This document shows positions 11,292 to 23,300 of a DNA stretch of 64,000 nucleotides, piece by piece; within the stretch, counting starts at the first letter, position 1, and each line of letters starts with the position of its first letter. Where the stretch lies: positions 18,919,475-18,983,474 of the forward strand of contig NC_082612.1 of the NCBI RefSeq assembly GCF_030936135.1, in the 5' to 3' direction. A program made the position numbers and the translations under genes. This stretch comes from Gavia stellata (lineage: Eukaryota > Chordata > Aves > Gaviiformes > Gaviidae). The notes under the pieces were generated by a model. It was given only the letters and a program-made list of their open reading frames with translations, made no database searches and was not told the origin of the DNA.

Positions 11292-13726
11292 GTAAGTGAG
11301 TCGGTAGCAGCGGTTCAACCCTTTTATTGAGATTTAGATTTATAGATTTAATTCGGTGTAGTGGCTTGCTTGCTCATCCACGGATTGCTTACTCTGCCAT
11401 CGCTAACGGATTAGATTCAGCAGCTGGTTTCCTCCAACGGCCAAGGAAAACACAGCGAAATGCTTGCCTACCTTTTCCCAGCTTTTCAAGGGATTTTACT
11501 GAGAAATTTGGCAAGAAATTAATGAAAATATGTTTTGCAAATGGGGGACGAAAGCTTGAAGGCTTAAAGTAAAACCAGTAAAAAGTTAGACTAATTTGCA
11601 GGAACTACCATGCTCGGAGGGTGCCCATTTATGTTAATGCACTGCAGATAACACACGTGCAAATGCTTGCACGCACAGACCGCTGCTTACTCGGTCCCCA
11701 GTTAACACCCAGGGCTCTTTTCACAGAAGGTAGGTTACAAATCCCTAGTAAATCGGTTGGCAATCAACTTCCATATTGCCTGAATCGCTTTATCCTTATT
11801 TACTGAAACGGGTTTAATTTCCTACGTGTGTTCCTGGGAAAGAGGACTGTATGGTGCCGGGTTGGCAGTGCTGGGCTGCGCTGCCCTCTCTGCATCCCCA
11901 CATCCATTCTTTGGCCGATCTATACCCCTGTAAATGCGTGCGACTAAAGAAGAAGAAAAAAAAAAAAAAGGTATGCTTACAATTTCTGTGAATTTCTATG
12001 TATCCAAAGTCTAAAATGCACATTTGTAGTACATACTGTACTGTTTCAGCTTGCAGGTTGCAAGACTAAACCTCATATCCGTTAAAAACAGGAGAAATAA
12101 TAGCTCACTTAATTGTGGTTTCTCTGGCAGGTTCAAGTATTCAGAAAAAAGAAAAGTTTTTTTTTAAAAGGTTTGCGCCAGCTTCCTTTAGAAAACTGCT
12201 GAAAGCTGCTTACGTCTCTAAAACTCTTCCTCCTTAAGTCATTTCAACGCTTATTCTCTACAGAGATAAAATATTTCGAAGAACTGCCTGCATTTTAAAA
12301 AATTCAAAGGCACTTGTGAATTTTCCCATTCAAAATTTTACTAGCGCTCCACTAGTATTGTTTTTTTTTTTTTTCTATTTGAACTGCAAACCCCTCCGGT
12401 GCCAAAGGAAGACTGCAGGAATGAATGTTACTTAGCTTTTTATATAGACAATATATCTTGAGGCGTACAGATAGGTTTCGTGAAATCGCTTGAAAGACCC
12501 CAGGTATGGTATTGCTGTGGTTCAAGTAGGTTTAAGTCAATGGAGTAATTTGCTGGTGGTTTATGTTTTTGTTTAGTGCCCCTGTGTACGTAGGGAAAAT
12601 GAGATTTGATCCTTGACAAGTCTCAGAAGTATACGCAGGAAAGTAATGTACTGAGAGTTTCCTTTTCTGTGCATCGAAACAGTGGGTGAAGAGATTTCAT
12701 GATAGTTTTCAAGAAAGTAGTTTCATTTTGCCATTATTAAAAGGTTAACTCTCAAGATCCAGTGCTTTGCCTCCTGAGAAAATATTCTGAGACTAAATAT
12801 CTCTGAGGAAAAGGTTTTTCTATTAGGCTTGAACTGAAATTGCTGCTGAAATCGGTGGCAATAAAAATATTTTAGAAAGAGTCGGGAAAACAAATGAAAT
12901 CTGTAAAACTCCCAAACAGTTCATAAATTTTATATTTAGCTGATGCAAAAGTAATGTATTATACCCAGAGTTGATATGATGAGGGCATAAAACACTTTAT
13001 CATATTAACGAATATTGCTGAATACAGCAGGCAGTACCTATTGTCATTGAATCTCCTGCTCCTTTCTGATCTAAAGTAGATATTTGGAAGCCGTTGGCAA
13101 TGAATTCCAGGAAACTTCATTTAAAGAATTTTTTAGCCTGCATAGAAATTGATTTGCTTAACATTCATCATGGTTGTTTCTTTGTCCTGCACATGCTCTG
13201 ACTTAAAACGTTTCATGGCTGTATGTCGCATTAAACGTGATAAATCATTTTTTAAACAAGGCCTAAAGAAATATTTTTAAAAAAGCTGACAATTCCATTA
13301 GCTGTAAAGGAGCATGCCCCTGTGTTCCTATGGGGAAGTTTATTGCTAGATCAGAAATGGAAAGGCTGGTTTGTAAAATACCAAACTGTTTATCTCACTG
13401 CAAGTACTTATCCCGCAGTGAAAAAAAGGGCTCCGAAAAAGAAAAGCCGCTCAAAAGCCTAACTCTAGCACACAGGCGTTATTTCCGCTCTTAGCACTTC
13501 ATCTTCTCTCAGCACACGTAGCCGAGATCCAAACGGCTTCTCTGGGAGGTTTCCACGAGTCACCCAGGCAAAGCCCCGGCTGCCCCGATCTCATGTCGGT
13601 GATGGTCGGTGATGGTCCCGTTCGGGTGACGGGACTTCCCAAGGCCCCTTCCCAGCAGCATGCCCAGGACTCCGTCATTTTGTCATCCCGAGGAGCTGCT
13701 GTGACCGAGTCCTTGCAATGGTTACA

Positions 13727-13838
13727 GAATCACAGGATCGCTAAGGTTGGAAAAGACCTGTAAGATCATCAAGTCCAACCGCCAACCCAACCCCACCATG
13801 CCCACTAAACCATGTCCCACAGTGCCACGTCCACACAT
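13727..13838 (-). mobile_element. Short CR1 3' fragment, minus orientation
   Basis: This is the reverse complement of the CR1 terminal segment: GAATCACAGGATC, AAGGTTGGAAAAGACC, then the CCAACCCAACCCCACCATG portion. It is about 110 bp of the 3' end only. Confidence 0.85.
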
Positions 13839-16586
13839 TTTTTGAACACAAAACGCTCCTTTGAGAGGAGAGATTTCATAGAGCAACAGATTTCATACAG
13901 CAACTGATAAATAACCGTTCGAGTTTTAAGCGAATGAGTATTCTGCAGTTTCTTTCTGCAATAAATTCTAGTAGCTCTGAAAGTGTAAAATGCTATTTTC
14001 ATATTAACATAACATCTGAAATAATAGAATTTTTTTACTTTAATAAATGGCGTAGGCCCACAACTACGCCTTTCCCTGAAGGGATAGCCGTCAGGAGGAA
14101 CAGCACCCAGAAAAATCCATGTCTTCCACCTGCAGCATCCCACCCGCTCGCTGCCGGTAGCACACGCGCGCTGCAGCCATGCAGGGCCATGCCGATTTAC
14201 ACCAGAGGTTCAGCTAGACCCGAATCCAGCCTCTACTCATAGCTGCCAGTAACCAATGCCTTTGCCAGGGACGATATCAAAGAACGCTATTTTTCCCTGG
14301 CAGATTTGGGCGATCGGTGGGCTTGGACCTTCCTGAACTGGAGGTTTCCTGCCGACAGCTGCATTAAATAGCCATTGAGGGACTGTCCGCTATATGTCTA
14401 ATCCTTCTCCTAGCTGATTTATTTATCTAGCTTCTGCAATGTTCTTTGCAAAGATGTGTGCAATCTAATCATAACTCGATTGGTAAATTAAATTTAACTT
14501 CGACGTACTGTCTGTTCTTAAAAATGACTCTGTGAAAGTAGGGTGATCCTGTATTTATGAAAATAGTTTCTGATCCTGTGCTTATTGTCTGCCAGTCAAG
14601 TTCAGTCTGGAAGATTGAATCTCGTTCATTCCTAAATGAAAAGTTTGTTTTCTGAAAAGCATTTCTGAAATTTTAGTGCAAGTGCTGAGTTAGGTTTTTA
14701 TGCCGGTCTTTGGAAAAAACCCAACAAACCCAAATGAAACAAGGAAGAATTTAATTATTCTGTTGATAATGCTTGAGGTCAAACTCCACCTTGCTCTCCC
14801 TCATTTGCTCATAACATTACATCAGTAATACTGAAACATTAAGCTGAGAAGAAAATCTGATCAAGTAAAATACTGATCTAGATGATACCTTATAGATGCA
14901 GTGATCTATCAAGGTCAGAGTCACACCGTCTTCTGAAGAATTCGGCACTCACATCATTCTACTGGTTATCCAGCAGTTGAAGGGATTCCGTCATGCCTAT
15001 CCATGGTGTTGACTCTGCGGTTGAGTGTTCGGTACCTTGCTCGGCATGCTAGCAAACATCAGCTCAGCGTATGGTGAGACTTGAAGTGAAAAGGTCCCAC
15101 TGCGGTTTTGAATGCACATCTCTACTTTACCGAAGCATGCTGTCAAATGGCAAGGACTGATGTCCAGCCAGATTAGCCCAAAAATTACTATATAAATAGC
15201 CTTATAAAATTAGCTACCCTCCTGCAGGTAGATAAGTCTTCTCCAGCAAAAGTAGAGAAGAGTGTAGGCAGTTTATCAATAAAAAGCCTCCAGACTTTAG
15301 ATGTTGCACATGTAATTGATGTTCAACTTCCTCAAAATCCATTTTAGCTTAAATTAAAGCTAGTCCCATTATAATTATATTTGGAACACAGTTTCTTTTC
15401 ATTGTAGGAAAATTGGGCCAAAATTACCGATTACTAAAACATTAAGACCTTATAGTTTTGCCAGCACAGAAGACTGCGGTTTTGTCAGAAGAGGCAACCT
15501 TGGGCTAGATTTGGGACAGCATTGCTGGGAGACAGATGAACCAGCCTTTACATGCAGATAGGCCTGTTGCTGAAAGTAGGGCTTCCAGCGTTTCACTGCG
15601 CTGATCGCCACAAAGGAGACTTCAGCTGCCTGCCAAGCAACCTTCGCAAACCAACAAGATAAGGGCTGGGGTTTTTTATGCGACCGTATGACTGTGTTAG
15701 ATTAAACGGCTTTTTTTTTTTTTGTGACGCTCATTTTATGAACTGCTCTCAAATTGATTCAGCATGTCTGAAACGGTCTCATAATTTGCCTTCTTCCTTG
15801 CTGTGAGCGGCGTAACTATGCTAAGGTACGGGACTCATCATCCCAGACCTCTTAGCTGCTCATCTCCCCTCTCGGTTCCCATGAACTATTGCATTACTAA
15901 CATTTCCCCTCGTGACAATTAAAGTAATTGAACTTTGATGAGTCAACACAATATATAAAGAGAGGCCAGATCCTGCCCTCCACCTAAATGACCTTGCGCT
16001 ACTTAGGAAGCTCAAAGGGGACAAAGGTCTGCACGCAAAAGGGACAGCCGGCGATGCCCCACGGTGCAGGTGGATGGCGCACAGGCAGGAGCCTGGCTGA
16101 CAAGGGAGGGGAGATAACTTTAATTATTCCACAACTACCTTCTCGTTTTTACACAGAAAGCAAATCCAAGGAAGAGAATTACTTGGCAGCGGTGTCAGTT
16201 TCCTCGTTGCTATACGCTTGGCAAAATTATTTTGGTTAAAAGTATAAATCAGGAATTTTTAGGTTTTGTTACCATTGCGCAGGAGCGCTGGAGGTAGGAG
16301 GAGTATCGTTACTTTCAAACCACCCCCTTAAAAGAGTATCTACCTAATGGGCAAACTCTAAGCCCATCCAAAACTAGAAAGAAGTCAGATGACATGGACG
16401 GGCAGAAGGCCCTTTTGGACCTCCATGGTTTTGAGCCGATCTTCCGGTGAGTCATCAGTTATACCTGTGGTTTCCAACAAGCGCGCAGTTTATGTACAGA
16501 CCTCTCTGCCAGGGGCAGCCCTCCACAAAGAGCATAACGTCCCATGAGAGGTATCCGCTTCCTCGTACCGGGAGGACAGAGGCAGT

Positions 16587-16930
16587 TGATGCCCGTGGCC
16601 AGGCGCTGCTGCAGTGGGGCTGCTGCAGGGGGGTCTCTGTGAGAAGGGACCCGGGGTCGCCCTGTGCCAGACGCGGCCACCTCCAGCCGGCACCAGCGGA
16701 CGCGCCGCTGGCCAAAGCTGAGCGTGTCGGTGACGGTGGTAGCGCTTCTCTGAAAACCTGTTTAAGAAAGGGTAAAAGACGCCGTGCAGCAGCTGTGAGA
16801 AAGTGAGAAAACATGGGAGAAAGAGCCCTGCAAATGCCAAGGACAGTGACAAAGGTGCTCTGGAGTGGAGGTTCACCTGAGAGGGCGGCTGGGTGGGTAT
16901 CTGGTCGCCAGCCAAGGTCAACCCAGCACA
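16587..16930 (+). mobile_element. Old solo LTR just upstream of ABCG2 exon 2
   Basis: It shares several stretches in order with the LTR at 28280-29388: GGCTTCTGTGAGAAG-like, CGCCGCTGGCCAA, GACGGTGGTAGC, TTAAGAAAGGG, and a terminal GCCA..GGTCAACCC..CACA. It is far shorter, about 344 bp, and lacks the internal minisatellite. The start at TGATGCCCG is approximate and no clean target-site duplication was found. It ends about 230 bp before the exon-2 acceptor. Confidence 0.7.
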
Positions 16931-17163
16931 ACAGAGCATCAGGGTGGAGGGAGACTCTTCTATCTCCCTAACACCGCATGTGGAGTGAGGCAATACGGCA
17001 GACCCAGCTCCCCTTCAGCTCCATGTCATCTCAAGGTCGGAGCCCACAGGACGCAAACTTCCCATCTGGATGAGAGAGACCGAACACCGGACCCAACAGA
17101 CACATCTTTCCTCTCCATACCTAAAGAAATCTTCCCCCTTCCTTTTTTTTGTTTCATTTATAG

Positions 17164-17376
17164 AGAAAAAATGGCAGAAGGCCAGCCACACCTGAGTATT
17201 CAGATGTCAGACTCGAATACAAATGGCATCTCCAGCAGAAAGCAGTCCTCTCCAGACTTCGCAGGCAGGGGAGGAAGCGTACTAACTTTCCACAACATCT
17301 ACTACCGTGTGAAGATGAAGACTGGGTTCTTGTGTTGTCAAAAAACAGCCTATAAAGAAGTTTTGAGAGATGTCAA
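17164..17376 (+). CDS. ABCG2: ABCG2 exon 2 (coding from 17171)
   Basis: A T-rich tract ending in TTTATAG precedes 17164, followed by 7 nt of 5' UTR and then ATG. The exon encodes the variable N terminus and the [11 protein letters not shown] strand. It ends AA|GTAGGT in phase 2, after 68 codons plus 2 nt. Confidence 0.92.
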
Positions 17377-20300
17377 GTAGGTATTTAAACATCTCTTTAG
17401 AGTATGTGTATGTTTTATTTCTGTCTGGACAGTTGAGTCCACTCACGTCACTAAGGCACTAAGCGCAATATACAGAATTTGATCAAGATTTAGGAAAATT
17501 GTATGTATCTATGGTCACTTTGTGTTTGCTATCAACTGTGCTTAAGCTTCCCGCTAGGCCCCAGTGGTCCTCACTCCTTCGAGCTGAGCCTGTACAGCAG
17601 ACAGCTCACGCTGCTGGGCGCCACTTCCCCGGCCCCAGGGAGGGACGGCCTTCCTGGCCGCCATCGGCACGGGGACACCCGAGCCCGCTGTGGTCGTTTT
17701 ACATTACCTGGCAAGGCTCCCACTGTGCCGTGGTGTTCAACTGAGATACCGACAGCCTGTCCTCGACGCTTGCGTCTCCTTTCCTAAGGTGGCCTTTGGG
17801 CAGGTTAATTCGGGGGGTTTTAACTTAAAATGTTTAAGACAGTAATATAACCGAGGGTTAGGTTAACTTTGAAGAGATGGAAAGTTTTCTCTTTTTTTGG
17901 TTTCTTTTCAACATTGAGCGCTACTGCAGTAAAGCAATCACATCATGATGGCCTTTGTTCAATAATCTATGCATAAGGTTTGTGCTTTCACAGTTCAGTA
18001 GTTAAGCTAAGTGGCAAGTAGTCATACAACGTGCCATTCCAACTCACCCGTGACTTTCAGCTCCCTAACTCCAATTTCTCCCATAAATATTCACCCTTTT
18101 GTGGAGCTCCGTCTGTCCTGCTCTTTGCCCATGCAATTTCCACACCTCCTAAACAAGAGCTCTTAAAATCTTCCCTACTCTCTTCAAGAGAGCAATTGGC
18201 AACTCAGTTGACCAACATCAGTCATTTGCAACGACGTGAGCAGAAGGCCCCTCATGTGGCTTCTGTAAAAGGCCAAAGTTTAACACACATTATGCTTTTC
18301 CCTTTTAGAAAATGCGACATCTGCATGTGTTTTGTTACATATTGGGGTTTTGTGTTAAAAATCACTTATAACGTAACATAACGTATGTATAATGTGTATG
18401 CTTCTTAATCTGTGGAACCATAAATTTCCACAATAAGAAACTGAAGGACACAAATAACTCATCAGGAAGAGCAAACCCAAGCCTCCTAGGTTGCGTGTCA
18501 TTAGACCCTAAGAACAGCTGTACTGGGCCAGACCCACAGCCAAGTACTCAGATTGCTGATACCTGGATTGCAGATAACCAGTGCCAGAGTGCAGGTCAAG
18601 ATCAGCCTGGTCTCATAACATACAGACAGGCATGTATGATGTACAGCGTGATCCTTGCGTACACCGAAGCTTGTTGAGCGCATATTTTAGGGGCTAGTCA
18701 GGGAAAACAGCAGCAACGCCTTCACATGCTGCAGCAAAAAGATAAAAATAAGGCAGCAGTATTTCCATACAGTGTATCATTTCTATAGGGTCTTTTCCCC
18801 AAATACTTAAAAACCTTTTCTATCTGGCTTTTGAGTTTTATGTGGCTTAAAATCAGATACAGAGAAACTATCAACTGCAGTTTCTGTAAGTAGAGACAAA
18901 CCCCTAGTGTGTTCTATCTACAGGGACCATTATTCTCTCTGCTAAGAGAGAAATACCTTTAGAACTTAACGTGGTTAAAGCAAGTGTGCGCTTCACTTCT
19001 AGAGATCCATGGGGGGGAAAGCATGCATACAGGTTTTGCTCTATCTTACTCAAGTTTCTGTGTTCTTCTTGAATTAGGAATAAAAATTAAGGTGGGGTTT
19101 GACTGATCATAAATATTTGTGATCAGGCAGCTTCATTAATTCCAAAATTAATGGGATGCAGAAGGTAGTTCTACAGATAATTTACACTAGCCTACCAGAT
19201 GAAACAGTGAGATAAGAACACCCTATCTATTTTGTCAAACCTATCTCTGTTTTGTCTACAGTGGCATCATGAGACCAGGACTGAATGCAATTTTGGGACC
19301 CACCGGCAGTGGTAAATCTTCGTAAGTGCCCTCTTTGCCTTACACAGAAATTACACCAAGGAGAAAATGAACCTGCACATATTTAGCAGCAATGGACAAT
19401 ACTTTCAGCGAAAGATTTTGTTTTCATTTCAGTCTGTGCAAATCTCACCGGTTTCTGAGAAATACGTGAATTCAAAAAAGACACTCAGCTTACTTGACAA
19501 AGATGTAATTCAATTTTAGTCCACACTTTCCAGAGACACGATCTTTACGTATCGTTCTAGGTTAAGCTCATATTATTGAACGAACGGACACAAAACGCAC
19601 TATGAAATTGCACAGATCTCATTTCCTTAGGAAACCAGGACAAAAGAAACTCACCCCTTGAAGGTGGCTGGGGGTTTTAAATAGCAAATGCTTAACTTGG
19701 GTTACTTTTATGTAGCTGTTCGTTCCATGAACTGGGTTTGTGGTTCAGAGAGCTTGCCTCCTGCACGCTCATCTGACAAAGTAACCGACTTTTCTCCTAG
19801 TCTACTCGACATTTTGGCCGCAAGGAAGGATCCCCATGGGCTTTCCGGTGACATTTTGATCAATGGAGCTCCTCAGCCTGCCAACTTTAAATGTACCTCT
19901 GGATACGTAGTACAGGTAAACAATTTTTATCACTCTATGGATTTTATTGTCCCCTTCTGACTGCAGTTGTAAGAAGTGGCTGCAGTATTGCAAGTACACT
20001 GCCTTGATTCAAGAATCGAGACTGGTGCAGTAGCAACTCTCCACACGTCCACCCTCGCTGGGAAAGAGACTCTGCTTTGTATTTGAGTCTCTTTCCTTAA
20101 TGCTCTACAGTCAATGGGAGCGGACACTTTGGATCCCTCCCCATTCTCCGTTTGGGCTACCGATACACATGGAGTATTTTCCAAGTATGATGCTTTCTGG
20201 TAGTATACAGCTTGTACCTCCGCTTGCCCAGGGACAATGTCACTAAGTCCCGTTCTGAGAAAACCTTTGTCCTGCCAGGGTGGGCTGGGGAGAAAGACAT

Positions 20301-23300
20301 GTGAAGGACAAAAGAAGGAAAACTGCATGCCTCTTTTCATTTCGTTCCCCTCCCCACTACCCTTGCTCAGCAGTGTGCTGGCAGGTTATCAAGACCTGAA
20401 GAGGTGCATCTATGAAAACCCCTTATAAAAGTAGGGTCAGCATGTTACAGAAAGGTAGTCTCTCAAAACACACTTAACTTTCTGAACTTCCTACATCTGA
20501 CAGATTCCTTTTGCAAGAGGCAAGCAGCTAATATTCAAAAAACCTACCCTCCTTCCTCCTTTGCTGATACAAGCTTGGAAAACCTTCACCCTACCCCACA
20601 TGGACCCAACTTCTCTTTTCCTTCCTTCTCTTCTCCCGGCTCTTACCTGCGGCAGGCTGAGGCTGCATTAACAAACGCACAGGGATAGTGACCTCAGCTG
20701 CGGCTGCTCCTCAGTCCCCTTAGCCCTTTGGCATCTCACTCAACACCTCCAAAAAACTGAATAAAGTAAGACTACATGAGGGATTGTTTTGAATACGTTG
20801 CTATTTTGATTTATTATTTTGATATCATGCATGACGGAGGATGTTCCTACATTGCGTTGCATTTTTTTTTTTTTTTTTAATGAAGGATGATGTGGTGATG
20901 GGAACCCTGACTGTAAGAGAAAATTTGAAGTTCTCAGCAGCACTCCGTTTGCCAAAGTCAGTGAAGGAACAGGAAAAAACCGAACGAGTGAATCAGATCA
21001 TCAAGGAACTGGGTTTGACCAAAGTGGCAGATTCCAAGGTAAGGGGTGTAAATATCGTTCTTAAGTCACAAACAAATATTAAGTGATGTATTTAATCAAC
21101 CAAATGGATCAGATGGCAGATTAAAAAAAAAAAAGTAAAATTAAACAGACTATTTCAGTAATATGACAATAAATAACATTTCTGTATGGCGATCGGTACA
21201 GACTCCACGCTGATACTGCCATATGCTCTGCGGGGAAGGGGAAGGGTAGTCTGTGTTTGGAGAAAAAGAGAATACCCCGGTAATGCTAACGTTAAGAAAC
21301 TGCCTATGTGCGTGGTAACATCTACAGCCGTACCTGAGAGTAGGGTCAAAATTTCTTACAGCTCTTCCCAAATGCTGCCATGTCGGTAGGATGCTGTTCA
21401 CTCAAGTATTTGTTATCAGGCCAAATGAGACAAGTTTCTCGTTTTGTGGCAGGTTGGCACCCAGTTCAGTCGCGGGGTGTCCGGAGGAGAGCGGAAAAGG
21501 ACCAATATTGGGATGGAGCTCATCACGGATCCTGCCATCTTGTTTTTGGATGAGCCAACGACGGGACTCGATGCCAGCACTGCCAACGCTGTCCTACTGC
21601 TACTGAAAAGGTGATGGCCTTGGAAACAGCTTCCTGTTTTCACCACTCAGTTCTGCTACAGTTCAGTTGTATTTGACTTAAAATTACAGTTAGAATGAGC
21701 AAACAGGGAAATCAGAGATGTAATTGTTTACCAGCGAGCCAAGGCTGCAAAGAGGGTAGGAAAAAGGCTGTGTGAGTTCTCTCACTCCAAAGCAGCTGCT
21801 CGCAGAAGTACACAAAGCACCTTGCACAAAGCGTGTGCGTGCCAGGACTGCAATTTGTCCGTGATCGCTGTCACGGGCAGCTTCATTTATTTTCATGTCT
21901 GCCTGGGCCAGAAAAGTGATAAAAATGCCTGTTGTAAGTCTGGTAAGGTGGTCGATTTTAATATGGATGATAGTTAGAACACAGCTAGCTGTTCCCCATC
22001 ACAAAAGCTCAAGCCTATCTTTGGGAAAACAAGCACAACACGCTCTCTATTTGTAAATTTTACATCATTTTGCATTTACTACAAGCAAAGAGGACTCAAG
22101 CGCCTCTCTCCAGAGCTTTCTGTTTGCACCAAAACCTTCCCAGGACCTTCCCCTCCAACAACATTCCCAGCGAGAGGGAACTTTATTTTCTCACACAGAC
22201 ACTGTAAATATGACCTAAATATTTTCTTTTTCTCTTTTTTTTTTTCCCCCTTCTCCCTCCCCTCTCTGGCACGCCAAGTTAATCAAACTTAACCACGGCT
22301 TAACTGAACTTGCAAATTCTCTTCTCTAAATGCTGAATCGACTCGCAAAGTTAACATCGCCGTCGTTCTTCACTTCACGTTCAGGATGGCAAAACAAGGA
22401 AAAACAATAATCTTCTCCATCCACCAGCCTCGGTACTCCATATTCTGCCTGTTTGACAACCTGACGCTGCTGGCCGCGGGGAGGGTGCTGTACCACGGGC
22501 CCGTTCAGCACACCATCGAGTACTTCCAGTCTATCGGTGAGCACAACTCACAGCAGGGCCAACTGCAGCAGTATCTTTAGTTTGCACTAACTTGAATAAC
22601 ATGCCAATAGCGCTGGATCAGAATTGGACACAGTGTGTATTAGCAAGCCCAGGATTTTAACAGGATAAGCATTTCTCGTGGTGTTTCACCTCCTGAGCCG
22701 TATGTGGGTTTGGATGGTAGGGCTGACCTCTAATTAACGCCTCCTGGGCGCATCTTAATCCGGCAAAGCCCAAGCTGGGGTTGAGAAGGGCACGTTGCCA
22801 GCTGTCACCTTGCTGTCACTGACAGAGCCGTCCGGCAGTGCCGTTCATCTCTTGGGTAAGCACGGACCTTTCAAAGCCTGCAAAGCCGATGGTGTAGGCT
22901 GCGCGGCGGGCACAGTGGCGGGGCTGTGTTCACGACAGCCATGCATGGCTTTCTGCCAGTCACACAACCGTCGCTTAGGTCTTGTAATGCTCTCACCGCA
23001 GGCTACGTGTGCGAGCCGTACAACAACCCTGCCGACTTTTTCCTGGACATCATTAATGGAGACTCCACTGCAGTGGCAATGAGCAAGACTGACGAAACTA
23101 ACCCAGGTATGAAACACAGAACTGAGGGAAATTATCATAACATGTATTTTGCTAGAAGGCATCCAGCACAACACAGAAAAATCACTTACAGGTGTCAAAC
23201 AACCAGTAACCATGGTGTACAAGCGTATGGTTATTTGTATGCATGAAAGTATTATGTACTGCTGAGCCCTGTTACACAGAATCACAGAATCACAGAATCA

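Larger units (their letters stand above)
11292..17163 (+). other. Probable ABCG2 intron 1 or upstream DNA
   Basis: AT-rich DNA with short A and T homopolymers. It holds one short CR1 piece (13727-13838) and one LTR (16587-16930). A TATATAAAGAG box at about 15953 could be an alternative promoter, but no transcript evidence is visible. No coding exon was seen. Confidence 0.4.
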
